In this document: piece after piece, positions 33,231 to 47,810 of the stretch
How positions within the stretch are numbered: the stretch's first letter is position 1
Layout: each line of letters begins with the position of its first letter
DNA from: Tillandsia leiboldiana
Taxonomy: Eukaryota; Streptophyta; Magnoliopsida; Poales; Bromeliaceae
NCBI GenBank assembly: GCA_029204045.2
Contig: CM055066.1
Location: 48,562,972-48,626,971 of the forward strand
Direction of reading: 5' to 3'
DNA: 64,000 nucleotides
Notes under the pieces: generated by a model
Told to the model about the DNA's origin: nothing
Databases searched by the model: none
Seen by the model: only the letters and a program-made list of their open reading frames with translations
Position numbers and translations under genes: made by a program

Positions 33231-35700
33231 ACTCTTTCTTCTATCGACTGATGTCCTTAGCCGATGGCATACGCCACATGTCATTTCCTCAAGTGGCAAA
33301 AATTTTGGACTCAACATTATATTTCTCACGAAAAAAAAAAAATAGTGGCAATTTCTTCCATACATTTTCGAATTTTTTATTTATTCTTCTTAGAAAGTTA
33401 ATATTAAAAGTATATTTTTAACGTTTCAAGTTCTTTCAAATATATTTTTAGAGTTAAATTCTTTTAGTGAACTGTTAGCAACTGTCGTTATTTCTGTAAA
33501 ATTATTATTTTGCCCTTTCAAATATACCTTCTACCGTAACAAACTTTTTCTTATTTGTCCTTTAAGTCTGGGTAATAGAAGTATTTTATTTTTTATTTTT
33601 TCAAATATATTTTTTTATCATCATCAATTTTTTTTATTTGTATAAGTTAAGAGCAAAGTAGGTATTTTATTTTTTTTTTAACTCGAATAAAAAATTAAGC
33701 ATGAATAATTTTGAATAAGGGAAGAATATATGAAGCAATATTTTCAAATAGAAAATAGAAACTTGAGGGACTTATATTTAATATTAAAAAATTCAGGGAC
33801 TAAATAATACGAATTTTTTATACAACCCCTTTGTCTCTATCCCAATAAAGGAAAATGCAAGATGTACTCCCCAATAAAATCCTCCGTCTCCTCCCTATCT
33901 CAATCGATTCGATACCCTCCGATCCCACGGCGTGTGGGGTAAAAATCTCGATACTCTTCCCCTCATCTCCGGCGAGCGGCGGCGGCAGAACTCCGACAAC
34001 TCGCTACGGGTGGTGGTTACGCCTTCCGTCGGTCGATATACGGTATATTGCTTAATCTACTCTCACTGCGCCCTGGGTTTCTTTCCCTAACCCTAACTTT
34101 AATGCTGATCATATGATATTTACCTTCTTAAAGAGTGAGAATGAGAGGTTTGATGCGATAGGGGTTTATAGAAAAGGAGAAAGCTAAATTTTTGTACTTG
34201 GTTTTGACTCTAGTATATATGCATAAGGTTCCTTTGAATTGTATAAAGATGATAGGGTTGCATGGCCGATCTTTTTCTTGTTTTGAGGATCCTCAAGGGT
34301 GGAATTCGTTATTTGATTTTTGTTTGAAATTTTTGGTAATTTACGTGCACAAATTTCTTGTTTTCAGGAGTAGATGATGAGAAACCCGATATGTGAATAT
34401 TTTGAGATCCACTTCCCCTTTTTCACTGACTTACTAAGATGATCTAGGTTAAAGATTCTGTAAATAAGTAGTATTTTTTTTTCCCATAAATTAACTGTCC
34501 TTCTATTTAGGCTCGGTTTGCGCGCGTTGCAGCGTCTCTGGCATATGCCTCGTTTGCGAAAAGCATCTTGCTAGATGTCTTTTCCACCAGCAGGCGCGAA
34601 TGCAAGCAAACGACAGCAACGACTTGTAACTGCTCAAATGTGTCGGGTGGGAAGAACATTCGTATTCAAATAAATGGCTCTAAGTGTGAACAACGCACAT
34701 CGCACGTGCTGCAACAAAAGGGATCCTTAGTGTCGTAGTCCATCATATATGGATAACTATTGTTTTCTTTCTAATTTTACCATCATTTGGTTGTTTTGTG
34801 ATAATTTATCTTTGCTTCTTGGTCTGATTTACCCTGGACTGAAATAGGAAGTAGTGATATAACAAGAAAAATTATGTGAGAGACGCGGCTTTTTAAAGCT
34901 GTAAATTACTTTTCAGATTCATATTTAACAGCAATTAATGCTGCGAATTTTAGATATAAGTCAAGTGATCATTTTTTTTCCATGTAGTAAATATAAATAT
35001 CAGCAACTTTTTAATTTGCCTTTGCTATTTTATCATCACCACATGTGCACCGAGTCATATTACATGTCACTAAACATTTTATATTCACTATTGAAAATAG
35101 ATTAATTACATCTAGATTTTTATTGTTATTGATTTAGGGAGTTCCCTTTCTATATGATTCTTTACTACATAATTGCCGAGAACACTCGTTAGCTAGATTG
35201 TATCTGTTACATATTTGTTCCTCTGTACACATGCTTTTATCGTATTAGTAATTGGAAAATTAAGTTGGTGAAAGTAATTGTTTGTTTCCTACAGTTGTCA
35301 CGGTTCTCTCTTTATATAGTTAGCGATGAATAGCTTACAATTATATGTAAGTAACAGTGTAATTAATCTTCATACAAATTTTTTGCCATAACTAGACTTA
35401 AGGAGCATAAAAAGAACAGTGTTAACACCTGAAACAGAAGTTTCATGACTAGGTTTACGGCTGCAAGCGGACCTTTGCGACTTTAGTTTAACCTAGCTGT
35501 GCTACTTTTTCTTGTTAATTTAGGTTTTATCTGCTCAAGAAGACATAGGTATTTACATACTGCAGTATTACGAGTTTCATAGTTTCTTCGAGAAGAATAA
35601 TTTCCTGGATCTTATTGTTATTATTTTGTCCCATAATGTTTTTTGTAGATCTTTTCTTATGGTTGATTTTATCTTTAAATTTAACATACATACTAAATAG
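33231..35700 (+). pseudogene. Inverted partial copy of the RTF1 5' region (right arm)
   Basis: Read on the plus strand, this is the same order as the minus strand of 28705-26238: Tat LTR start (33322 back to 33231), AT-rich upstream DNA, first exon (about 33855-34045), then the 5' intron. Small changes are visible: nine or ten bases are lost in exon 1 (GATACCCTCCGATCC), the GTAAGA donor became GTAAAA, and there is a 12-base difference in the LTR part. The copy stops about 22 bases before the position matching the RTF1 splice acceptor, so no CDS was carried over. It faces right, head-to-head with the real gene. Confidence 0.88.
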
Positions 35701-35781
35701 GGCCATGGAGTGGACGGTAGAGATTTTGACAGCACTAGTTTATTAGAACAATTTACAAAATCTCCATCCACTCCATGGCCC
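35700..35781. mobile_element. 82-bp palindromic insertion at the arm breakpoint
   Basis: GGGCCATGGAGTGGA at the left and TCCACTCCATGGCCC at the right are perfect inverted 15-mers, extended by AGAGATTTT / AAAATCT around a short loop. The phrase GACAGCACTAGTTTATT inside recurs at about 35919. No clear target duplication. Confidence 0.75.
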
Positions 35782-35789
35782 TTTATACA

Positions 35790-38290
35790 AAAGACCAGGA
35801 AGGAATAGAATGGTGTAAAAAATATGAAAGCAACAGATTGTAGACTATTAGAACAATTTACAAATGAAATCCAAGAAGTGATTAATTTACAAATGAAAAT
35901 CAAGAAATGCTTAACCAAGACAGCACTAGTTTATTGGTAGAGCAGGCTAAATGCCTAATCCACAAAATGCGCAGAAATATTCTGCCCAAACAAAATAATA
36001 AACTGCAACATTTTAACTGAGAAAATATCCACTCCTCAAGAGTATTAAGGATAATTTAACTCAGAGAAAGTGAACAAACAAAACATTCTAAATATCTAAT
36101 ACATACAAAAGTTTTCAAACAGAGCTATTTGGCATCATCCATATACTCACATTAACCATACTAATTACTGTACATGTATCCTTGTAGATGTGAAGCATTA
36201 TTCTTCTTAAAATATTGCAAAATTTTCCTTTCATGAGGAAAATTTTGCCATTTCTTGACATGACTTGACAATCATGCTTCATGTATGTATAGAACACCCT
36301 TAACAGATGGAAAAATAAACACCAAACACAGCTACAAAACAAAGAAGTCTTTTCCTTTTAAGCTTCATTGGTTAACAACAACAAGTAGTTGACTAAATAC
36401 ATTTAAAGTTTGCAACCTCAATTAGGACAAAGAAGTTCTAAAAAACAAATTTATGATTATTTTGCACAAGAAAAACTAAGCAGCAAAAATTTCTACATGC
36501 CAAAACCCCCCAAAAAAAAGACACAGCTATTCTAATAGCTAAGTTTTTATAGATTTTTGCAGGGCAAACAACAACCATAAAGCTAGGCACTTCCCCGTTT
36601 TGTAATTACTTAGAGTCTCCAAGCAATATTTTCAACTAACCAACTACATCCAAATGAAAGAAGTATTAACACAAAAAGCATCAAAACCCTTCAACTGTAA
36701 CAAATACATAAAAGTTAACACAAAAAGTAGAACTACTTAGATACATAGGAAGTGCCACCATATAAATATACTAAGCACAAGAATTAGAAGTTATGATCTA
36801 TAAGAAAGTACATCAAAAGAAAAGCCTAACTAAATAAACCACAAGACGTTGAACTTCTTTTGACATTTGGATTGAATTTGTTAGAATACATAAAAACACA
36901 ATAAAGAAGTAACTCTCACAAGGGCCCTAGAAACAACACAAAGAACTAAATTGACTAAGGCAAGAGAATGATGGTATGAAAAGAGAGAAGCGACAATGTG
37001 AAAGGAATAGATAGAAAGTAATGGAAACATATCCAAAAGCATCTACTGAAAATCCTTTTGGTGGTCGATAACTTTATAATATTGACCTCTAATCCTCTAT
37101 TGACTGGTTTACAAGTAAAAAGGTATGTATTGCATGAACAGTGCAAGATGAGAATAGACAGGAGTAAACGTATATGAATATAATGGTTGTGCTTATCCCA
37201 ACAAATTCAACTGCATCATACATAACATATTTGATCAGTTTTCACACCTTAGATACCAGAGCTCAATGGCCTCCACAATACAAGATCGCAATTTGAAATC
37301 TGCCAAAAAGACAGCCAAAAGAATTTGAGATATTGTTTATACTATACTTTTGAAAATAATAATGAATAGCCCATAAAGGATGTGACATTCAAGTGATTCA
37401 ACATTAGACACGAATAGTCCAAAGAAAGCCCAACAGCATAATAACTACTAAATATTTCATGAAGGGCTTTCTTCCACAATCTCTGAAACATGAAACTTAA
37501 AAGGGATTAGAACAGCATTCTACATCTACCCAAGCAGGTAATATTGCAACAGTCAATATAGACTATCCCCTTAAGCACTGATGGATTGTCATATACACTT
37601 CACTGACAAAAAATTCCCGAAGCAAATAAGAATATGATTATCAAATAGCCAAACAGACATAAGGCAATAAATCCTCCTATTGCCTAGGTGCTAATCAAGA
37701 GACTAGGCAACAACATTAATACATATTCTGAAAAGATATTTCATCTATTTAATGTAATAATACTAACAAATTATAGGAGAACTCATAGTAACTACTGAAA
37801 TTAGTATGTTTTCATTGCTCAGAAGTAAGAACACCTACACATCTTCATGGACAAGATAAGAGTAATGCTGCTACTCAAAAGCATGTTTTCATACAACATG
37901 TACACAAGTCGATGTTCATGTTCAGAAATGACCAGTGACTAGAGATAAGTTACAATCAACTACTACAAGGAATACTTACCCACTTAAAATTAGAAGGCAA
38001 CTTATACAAATTCCTTTTGGCCTAATCAAGCAGGTGAGCCCCTCAGAGGCATCCAAGTGGGTATCCAAGTAGTCACCTCTTCGCCACCAGAGGAACCTAA
38101 AATTCCATAAAAAACTATCTCAGAAATACATCAATTATTAGCCATAAAGCCTACTAGTTCAATAAGGTTAAAAAGTCCAGTTTTTATGAGACAATTAGAT
38201 AGAAATAACCTGATCAAATAATAGAGGGGGTAAAAAGTCATAGATTTCCAATTTCAACAAGAACATAAATAGAAGCTACAAGAAACGCCC
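35790..38290 (-). other. Gene-like AT-rich stretch without a recognisable CDS
   Basis: Downstream (minus strand) of the promoter-like region at 38300-38770. Possible exon pieces include one near 38030-38100, with acceptor TGGAATTTTAG then GTTCCTCTGGTGGCG and a short open reading ending TGA. Another lies near 37350-37485 (acceptor CATGTTTCAG). Neither matches a family I know. This could be the leader introns of a gene cut by the neighbouring rearrangement, or a non-coding transcript. Confidence 0.3.
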
Positions 38291-38299
38291 ACAAAAATC

Positions 38300-38620
38300 A
38301 CATGCCCAAACGAACCACAACCACCACCATACCCGAAAACCTGCAAAAAAAAAACTAAATTTCACCGGCTGACTCAGCGGCATCCAAACCCTAGGTTCTT
38401 CGCCACTACCAAAAAACAATCGATTCACCGAAGAGGCGAGGATCAAAGACAAACTAAGAAACTAAACCCTAATCCAAGACCTCGTCGCAAAGTGCGATGG
38501 GAGAGAAAGGGGACCCAAAAACCCTAAAAATCGGAACAACCAAATCCGCACGGCTAAGAGGATCTCCGCCGAGGAGCGGCGCGGCCGCCGCCGGAAGCCT
38601 AGCCGGAGCGAAACCCTTCA

Positions 38621-38668
<48 letters not shown>

Positions 38669-38780
38669 GTGTGTTATTTCCGAGGAGAGAGAAGCGGAGG
38701 GGAGAGAGAAATCGACTGAAGGGGAAATGGAGAAAATGCGTTCAAAGCGGGAAGGAAAATAAATAATAAAAAACGGAAAA
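38300..38780 (-). promoter_or_regulatory. Probable promoter and 5' UTR of an unidentified minus-strand transcript
   Basis: On the minus strand a TTTTATATTTTCC box is followed by C/T-rich leader, a CT microsatellite, a GC-rich GGCGGCGGCCGCGCCG tract and three telo-box-like AGGGTTT motifs (complement of AAACCCTA near 38388, 38463 and 38517). This is typical of plant housekeeping-gene 5' ends. The first ATGs open only short frames, so the CDS, if any, would be after introns. Confidence 0.45.
38622..38663. repeat. (GA)n microsatellite
   Basis: About 42 bases of GA repeat inside the presumed 5' UTR of the minus-strand transcript. Confidence 0.95.
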
Positions 38781-38989
38781 TATAAAATTGTTTGGGGACA
38801 CAAAAAAAAAACAAAAACAAAAACAAAAACAAAAACAAAAGGAAAGGTAAAAATATATGGAGAGCACTCAACTAGTTGTCTTTTAAATCAATGCTAATTT
38901 TTTTCGTGATAATTTTAAAAGTAGCCTTTAAAATTTAAAACTTATTTTTAAAATTATTAGTATTCAGATTATCTATACAATATCTATTT

Positions 38990-39791
38990 GTCGGTTCTCC
39001 GTGTGCACGTGTCGCTTCCTCATGCATTTCGCTGATGCGGCGTCCTCTGGCGGTTCGTTCCCTCCGAGCCTCGCGCGGCGGTTCGTTCCCTCCGAGCCTC
39101 GCGCAGCGGTTCGTTTCCTCCCAGCCTCGCGCATCTCATTGATGCGGCGTCCTCTGCCGGTTCATTTCCTCCGAGCCTCTCTCATGCATGCTCCGAGCCT
39201 CTCTCATGCTTCCTCCTTTCGTTCGTTTCATCCGACCCTCTTTCTCTCTCCGTTGCTCTCGCGGTTCGTTCCATCCGAGCCTGCCTGCCTCTCTTCCCAA
39301 CCTACTGCCGCACGTCTTCTCGGTCTGTTCCCAAGGCTACCCCCCCCCCTCCCCCGCGCATTCTTTTCCTCTTCCCTGCCCCTACCCCCGCGCCTCTCTC
39401 CCTTCTTTCTCTTCTCCAGCCCTCTCTCTCTCCCTACTGTCGCGCCTCCCTGTCGCCGAAGGGTTTTCTCTGTCTCTCGCCGAAGGCCTCTCTCTCGCCG
39501 AACCGTTGTCTCGGTGCCGCCGCGCGTGTCCTCAGCCGTTTGTCTTTCTCTAAACCCTACCGTCGTGCCGGAGGGTTCTCTCTCTCTTTCCCCGAAGGGC
39601 TTTTTCTCTCTCTCTCGCTACGGGTCGTCGGTGTTTTCGATCTCTCGCGCCGAAACGGTCTCGCCGGTTCTCCGTTCTACGCCTTGCGCTTCTTCACGCA
39701 TCTCGCTGATGCGGGGTCCTCTGGCGGTTCGTTTCCTCCGAGGCTCTCTCTCGCCTCCTCCTCTAGTCGAGAAAAAATGAAGAAGGAAGTG

Positions 39792-39826
<35 letters not shown>

Positions 39827-42545
39827 CCTCTTCTTTAGGGTTCTGGTAGGCTTTTGGGTTCTAGTAGGCTTTCGCCTCCTCCGTTCGTGTTTGGGATCTC
39901 TGGCGCCGAAACGGTCTCGCCGGTTCTCCGTTGTACGCGTCGCGCTTCCTCACGCATCTCGCTGATGCGGGGTCCTCTGGCGGTTCGTTTCCTTCGAAGC
40001 TCTCTCTCGCGTCCTCCTGCAGTTGACAAAAAAAGAAGTGCTCTCTCTCTCTCTCTCTCCCTCTTTCTCTCTCTCTCCCTCTTCTTCTGGGTGCTGCTAT
40101 TGTGGGTTTCGTCCGGCTCTCGCCGGTAGACAAAAAAAGGAGAAAAAAAAAAAAGTCGTGCCGACTGTGGGTCGCTTCCGAATGTGGGGTTTATAAAAAG
40201 GAAGGATGAAGGACCTTAGTCCTCTTTCTTTCACTAAACACAGCAACAATGGCAACCACCTAATTGAACACAGAGAGCTTTTGGTCGTCAGCCCTCTCTC
40301 TTTCATTAAACACAAAGCTTTTAAGTGAGTATGCGCGATTGATGCCGCCGTTGAGTTGCCTCACCTTCTCCAACCTTTTCCAACAAAGTTTTTGGACCTC
40401 CAACTTGAGGTTGATTCTGATTTTACTAACAAAGTTTTTGGACCTTCTCCAAGCTTTTCCAGCGAAAATGGCGCAAAAAATGAGATTCCTAACAAATAAG
40501 TATGATTCTGATTTTACTTTGCTTTTATATTTAAATGTTCCAAACAAAATATGATTCTGATTTTAATCTTAAATTTCAAATGTAGAAGTTTTTTCGAGAA
40601 AGTTTTTCTTCCTCCAACTTGAGCTTCCCATTGTTGCTGTGTGGAGTTGGGTGGTCGCCATTGTTGCCATTGTTGCTGTGTTGAGTTCGGTGTTTTCCAT
40701 GTAAGCTAGAGTTGTACGAACAAAAACATGCCCAACAATGGTGCATTGTTTCCTGATTTTGGTTGGAGGACATCTGCCACGTTCTCAAAGTTGAATTTCC
40801 TGACCACCGTGCATTGTTTCCTCAACTTGAGTATGATTTCTGATATTTCCTTACTTTGTTTTTATATTTAAATGTTTCGATCAAAATATGATTCTGATTT
40901 TAAACTTCTGCTTCCCATTGTTGCCATTGTTGCTGTGTTGAGTTGGGTGTTTTCCATGTAGGCTAGAATTGTACGAAGAACGGAGGACTCCTACCACCTT
41001 TTTAAAGTTTTTCAGACAAAATGATTTTTATAAATGGTTGCTTTTCTGTATTTAAAAAACAAGATTAGAAGCATATCAAATTTTTGTTTTAAAAATATGA
41101 ATCTAATTTTAGCGTTTCATTTTAAGTCTTTGAGCTTTTCCGAGAAAGTGTTTGGTCCTCCAAGAATGTTTAGTTTTGTAATTTTAAAAATTAAAATTAG
41201 GGCCACATCAAAATTAAAATTACTTCCAAATATGATTCTAATTTTATGTTCCAGTTTTAAATCTCAAAGTTTTTAATTGGGAATCCAATGTGTTTGGTTC
41301 TCTAACTTGACCTTGGTTGGGAGGTGGCTTCTTATATTTAAATGTTTCTTATAAATGCTTACTTTTGAATTAAAATTACTTCCAAATATGATTCTAATTT
41401 TATGCTTCAGTTTTAAATCTCAAAGCTTTTAAGTGGGAATCCACTATTGATGCCACCGTTGCCCGAGCTTCTTCTCCACGGCCAACAACCGTTCCGGCCG
41501 TCGTATAAGGTACAGACTTTTCTATCAAATAAGTATAGTGTTTTGAGATTTCCTTACTTTGTATTTATATATAAATGTTTCTTATAAATGTTCGAGCCGC
41601 TTTTTATATTTAAATGTTTCTTATAAATGCTTAGATCTTCAATTTTTAGGTTCGAAATTGCGACCACGCGCCGCTTCCTCATGCATTTCGCTGATGCGGC
41701 CTCATCCGGCGGTTCGTTTCCTCCCTGCCTCGCGCATCTGACTGATGCGGCGTCCTTTGGCGGTTCGTTTCCTCCGAGGCTCTCTCATGCATGCTCCGAG
41801 CCTCTCTCATGCCTGCTCCTTTGGTTTGTTTCATCTGACCCTCTCTCTCTCTCCCTTTCTCTCGCGGTTCACTTGGGTGTTTTCCATGTAAGGTAGACCT
41901 GTACCAAGAAAAAATCCCATTATTGCACAAGTTTCTTCTCCATCACCAACAACGGTACTTGGTTGCCGGAGGTTTCCTGGGAGAATAAAGTTACAAACAC
42001 ATACAATTTTCCTTATTTCCTTATTTTCTTATTTTGTTTTTATATTGAAATGTTTGTTATAAATACTTAGTTTCCTAATTTTTAAAATTAAAGTTACAAA
42101 CACATACAATTTCCTTTTCAAAATATGATTCTAATTTTAGGGTTACATTTTAAATGTAAAAATTTTTCCAATCCGGCCTAAATTTTAAATAAGAGAGGTT
42201 TAAATTATCAAACGTTTTTATATTTCCTTATTTTAAATGTTTCATTTAAATGCTTACTTCCCTAATTTTTATGCTTAGTTCCCTAAATGTTTTTTATAAA
42301 TACTTACTTCCCAACTTTTTATGTTTAATTTTTGGAATGAAAAATTACTTCTCTAATTTTTAGAATCACATCAAATTTGTGCTGTGAAATATTATCCTAG
42401 TTTCATTCTTTATTTTGAAATCCCAAACTTTTTCCAAGAAAGTTTTGGGTGCTCAAACTTGAGCTTGCCATTGTTGTTGTGTTGAGCTGGGTGGTTGCCA
42501 TTGTTGCCATTGTTCCTGTCTTCAGTTGGGTGTTTTGCATGTAAA
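38990..42545. repeat. Old repeat complex, C/T-rich modules then AT-rich modules
   Basis: A GC-rich module, CTGATGCGG then GTCCTCTGGCGGTTCGTT, occurs near 39031, 39139, 39705, 39961, 41690 and 41741. Between them lie CT-rich tracts and, from 40200, AT-rich modules such as CCCATTGTTGC...GTTGAGTTGGGTG (40625, 40915, 42468), TATTTAAATGTTTCTTATAAATG and GTCGTATAAGGTACAGA. The same AT-rich modules reappear at 60400-61990. The long Ser/Arg/Pro-rich plus-strand frame at 39001-39780 is low-complexity sequence, not a recognised protein. Confidence 0.6.
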
Positions 42546-42546
42546 A

Positions 42547-42551
42547 ATATA

Positions 42552-42618
<67 letters not shown>
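42547..42618. repeat. (TA)n microsatellite
   Basis: About 70 bases of AT dinucleotide with one early G interruption. Confidence 0.95.
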
Positions 42619-42621
<3 letters not shown>

Positions 42622-42639
42622 TTTATATCTATACAAATT

Positions 42640-43200
42640 CTATTATAAATGTTTACTTCCTTCATTTTTGAAATGATAATTTTATGCTTACTTCCCTAAA
42701 TGTTTCTTATAAATACTTACTTTCCAACTTTGTTCATTTTTTATATTATTCTAATTTTATGCTTCCACCGCCTTTTTTAACTTTTGCCATCCAACTTTTT
42801 ACTTCCGCAAATTTAAATAACTCATAGTTCAAAATTATCAAATAAATAAATATTGGAGATATCCTACATTTTTAACCATAAAAACATTTACAAATTAAAT
42901 ATTAACATATGAATTATAAAGTCGATATATGTATATTTTAAATATAATATTTTAATATAAAATAGTTGGAAATCTAATATATCTATTCAAAATTAAAAAT
43001 TAGGAAACTAAGTATTTATAAGAAACATTTAAATATACAAACTTATTATTATAGAAATAAAAAGTCAGGAAATTACACTATATTGCTAAAATAATTAATA
43101 TATTATTATATATTTTTTATTTAAATTGTATAAAATTTAGATTAAATTATAAGAGCTTTTCCTACTTTTGTTTATTAAAATATATAAATAAATATAATAA
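42640..43200. other. AT-rich DNA, no feature seen
   Basis: Low-complexity AT-rich sequence containing modules related to 40200-42500 (CTTACTTCCCTAAATG). No frame or RNA structure I can support. Confidence 0.5.
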
Positions 43201-43206
43201 TGTGAT

Positions 43207-45480
<2,274 letters not shown>

Positions 45481-47262
45481 ATAATTCGTACAGTTCAGTT
45501 TGCTGATTTCCCATTTAAAGAGTTGTATATATAATATGTACGTTAGTTATATATCTAATTAACAAAATAATAATGTGGTCTTACTACATTTGCTGTCATC
45601 TTAAGAGATTTGTTATTCTAGATTTGATATGGGCTTTATGTTATATTAAAAAATTCGTATATCTTTGTCCATGTTAAATTATTACGTTTAGGAAATATTA
45701 TTACATTTTCTATCATAATTAGTAATCTTTAGTATGATGTGACATTAGGATTTTCTCTCATCATTATTAACTTAGAGATGTAATGTTAGGGGATTTGGTA
45801 TCATGGTATTAGATTTGAAAGTGACCTTTCCATATTATATTATATAAATTCCCCTCATCTTTAGAGTGATGTGATGTTTGTATATTTCCCATCTCGAAGA
45901 ATGTGCAATGTTGTCTTCCCTACCATACCTACTCCATTGTTCCTATAAATATTTATTCGTTGTGTATGTGTACTATTGCATTAAGTCTTTGAAACTTAAA
46001 CCCAAAAAGGTAATATGTATTCCCGATGTTCTTTTACCTATCATACCTGCTCATTTCTTATATCCATTTCCTCCAAATACTATTCATTGATTCCATTCCC
46101 TCTAAATACTATTCATTGATTCCATTCCCTCTAAAAGAATAAAGAATATCAAAATAGTAAATTCACTATTCCCTTATTTTATTCCCTTATTTCATGACTA
46201 GAATACTCATCATTAATATTTTACTAACTACTTTGCTGTTCCCTAGGTGTTATCTTTCTTTTGTTCTGTGTTCTACGTGTACTGTGTACGTGTACTGTGC
46301 TCACCTTTGTGTATTGTGCTCAGCTTTTAGTGACTTCCTACAAGGTACACCTCTTCTCCATCTATGATTTATAATCCCGAGCTTTGAATACTCTGAATGT
46401 GCTCTCCCTACTCACTTCCTTTCCTTTAGTGCCTTGGTTTCTTTTTTTACATTAGTTTTTCCTGTAGTTTTTGTATTTCCCCCTTTTCACGTACTGTTGG
46501 TTTTGCTTTTGTGGTCCCCGCGTGGCTTGTTTGTGCAGACTTTTTCACACGCTGTTGCTTGCTTCATTTTTTTGGTTTACATATAGTTTAACCTGCTCAA
46601 TTTTTCTCCGATGCTAAGAAGGAATGGAATTGGGTTTGAAAGTCCTTTGACCGGCAACCAGCCGCTGCTTAATTGTCGGTGGCTTTGGACGGCCGGTTGA
46701 ATGGCAGCTACCTGGTGCCTCCAACTTCCATGTTCTTACATGCTTTCTACAACTTTTTCCTTCCATATGGGGTTTCGTTATCGTGCACTGCTGCGTTTTC
46801 CGTCCACTTGTGATTCCCGCGTGGTTTCTTTATGCAGTTTTTTTAATGTGTTGTTGTTTCCTATACTGTTTTGGTTTACATACAGTTTTATCCTCTCAAA
46901 TTTGCTATGATGGTAATAGGGAATCGACTTGGGTTTGACTGTCCTTTGGCGGGCAACCAGCCATTGCTTAGTTGTTGATGGTTTGGACGGCCTGTTAATT
47001 GGAAGGTACCTACTGCTGTTCGTCTTACTGCCTTACTGTGGTTTTTCCCAGCACATTGCGTGCAGTTTTCTGCGTTCTTATTGGATTTCCTTTTTCACAC
47101 CCTTTTTCCATACTACTTCTCCTTTATGTTTCGGCTTTTATTGTTCTTGCTCTGCTGCGTTTTCCGTACGCTTTGTCTTATGCCGCCTATATCAATTACA
47201 ATGATTTATCTTACCTTTTCCTTTTTCCTTTCCCCTCCTGCACTGCTGCGCCCCCCTTGCAG
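45481..47262 (+). other. AT/CT-rich region upstream of the dsRBD-like frame
   Basis: It holds a ~298-base imperfect duplication (46515-46715 against 46812-47010; markers CCCGCGTGG, TTGGTTTACATA, GGCAACCAGCC and TTTGGACGGCC). Polypyrimidine tracts then lead to an acceptor-like CCCCCCTTGCAG at 47251-47262. It may contain non-coding exons or introns of the downstream frame. No coding exon recognised. Confidence 0.45.
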
Positions 47263-47270
47263 CAGCTGTT

Positions 47271-47810
47271 ATGACAACTATTGTGATTTCCTTTGCACGC
47301 CTGCTCCGTGATATTTGCGAGCAGGTCCACATGGACGTGCCACCGTGTATTGTTACGGCAAATACAGATGGTCAATATCTAGCATACATAGATGTCCACA
47401 TTGGGCGAACCGAGTCTATAGTTGAGGTTCTCCGTTGTTGGAGTGGCCCAGCTTCAACTTCTGCCGCTGCTGAGGAGGAAGCCTCATGTAATGCTGTGAA
47501 GCGTCTTACCTAGGAGTTGGACCTCCAGATTCGGGATGCTAATTATGCCGATGCTTTGTTCTACAAAAATATGAATGACCACCTCACTCTCAACCTGTCA
47601 AACCTTGCAAGCCAGTATAACAAGCTGGCGTGGGATTACAATTTCCTAAAGGACTGTTACGTCCTCGCCACTAACCACAAGAATGAACTTCTTGCTGATC
47701 GCCTCAATATTCAGCAAGCTATTGATGAATGTAGCGCTGTTCTTAGCGCTCAACCCTCCCCCCTGACCCAGCCCTCTCAGCCTGCTGTCGAGACCTCCCA
47801 TCCTGTGTAG
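47271..47810 (+). pseudogene. dsRNA-binding-like fold plus helical tail, interrupted by in-frame TAG
   Basis: I do not recognise a named family. One frame runs from the ATG at 47271 to TAG at 47808, broken once by TAG at 47511-47513. The first 80 codons suggest helix-strand-strand-strand-helix: LLRDICEQVHM, PCIVTANT, QYLAYIDVHI, SIVEVLRCWSGPA, then an Ala/Glu helix ending AAAEEEASCNAVKRL. That order, with A..A..E.A...A...L in the last helix, is the pattern of a double-stranded-RNA-binding domain, but usual RNA-contact residues (such as the KK-type patch) are not evident. The second part (about 97 codons) looks helical with a Pro/Gln/Ser-rich end. Codon use looks coding-like, and a splice acceptor precedes it by eight bases. 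It may be a transposon-borne protein. The stop could be a mutation, readthrough or removed by splicing. Confidence 0.5.

Noticed and set aside
32595..33421. Several 140-220-codon frames on both strands
   Set aside because: They are produced by the 187-bp GC-rich minisatellite and run into unrelated AT-rich DNA without any family signal.
39001..39780. 259-codon Ser/Arg/Pro-rich frame
   Set aside because: It covers CT-rich repeats and copies of a repeated module. There is no recognisable domain, and the composition explains the lack of stops.
47517..47810. Separate gene starting at the ATG codon (TTG-like) after the amber stop
   Set aside because: The position after the stop reads GAG TTG GAC in the same frame, so the second part is a continuation of the first rather than an independent start.
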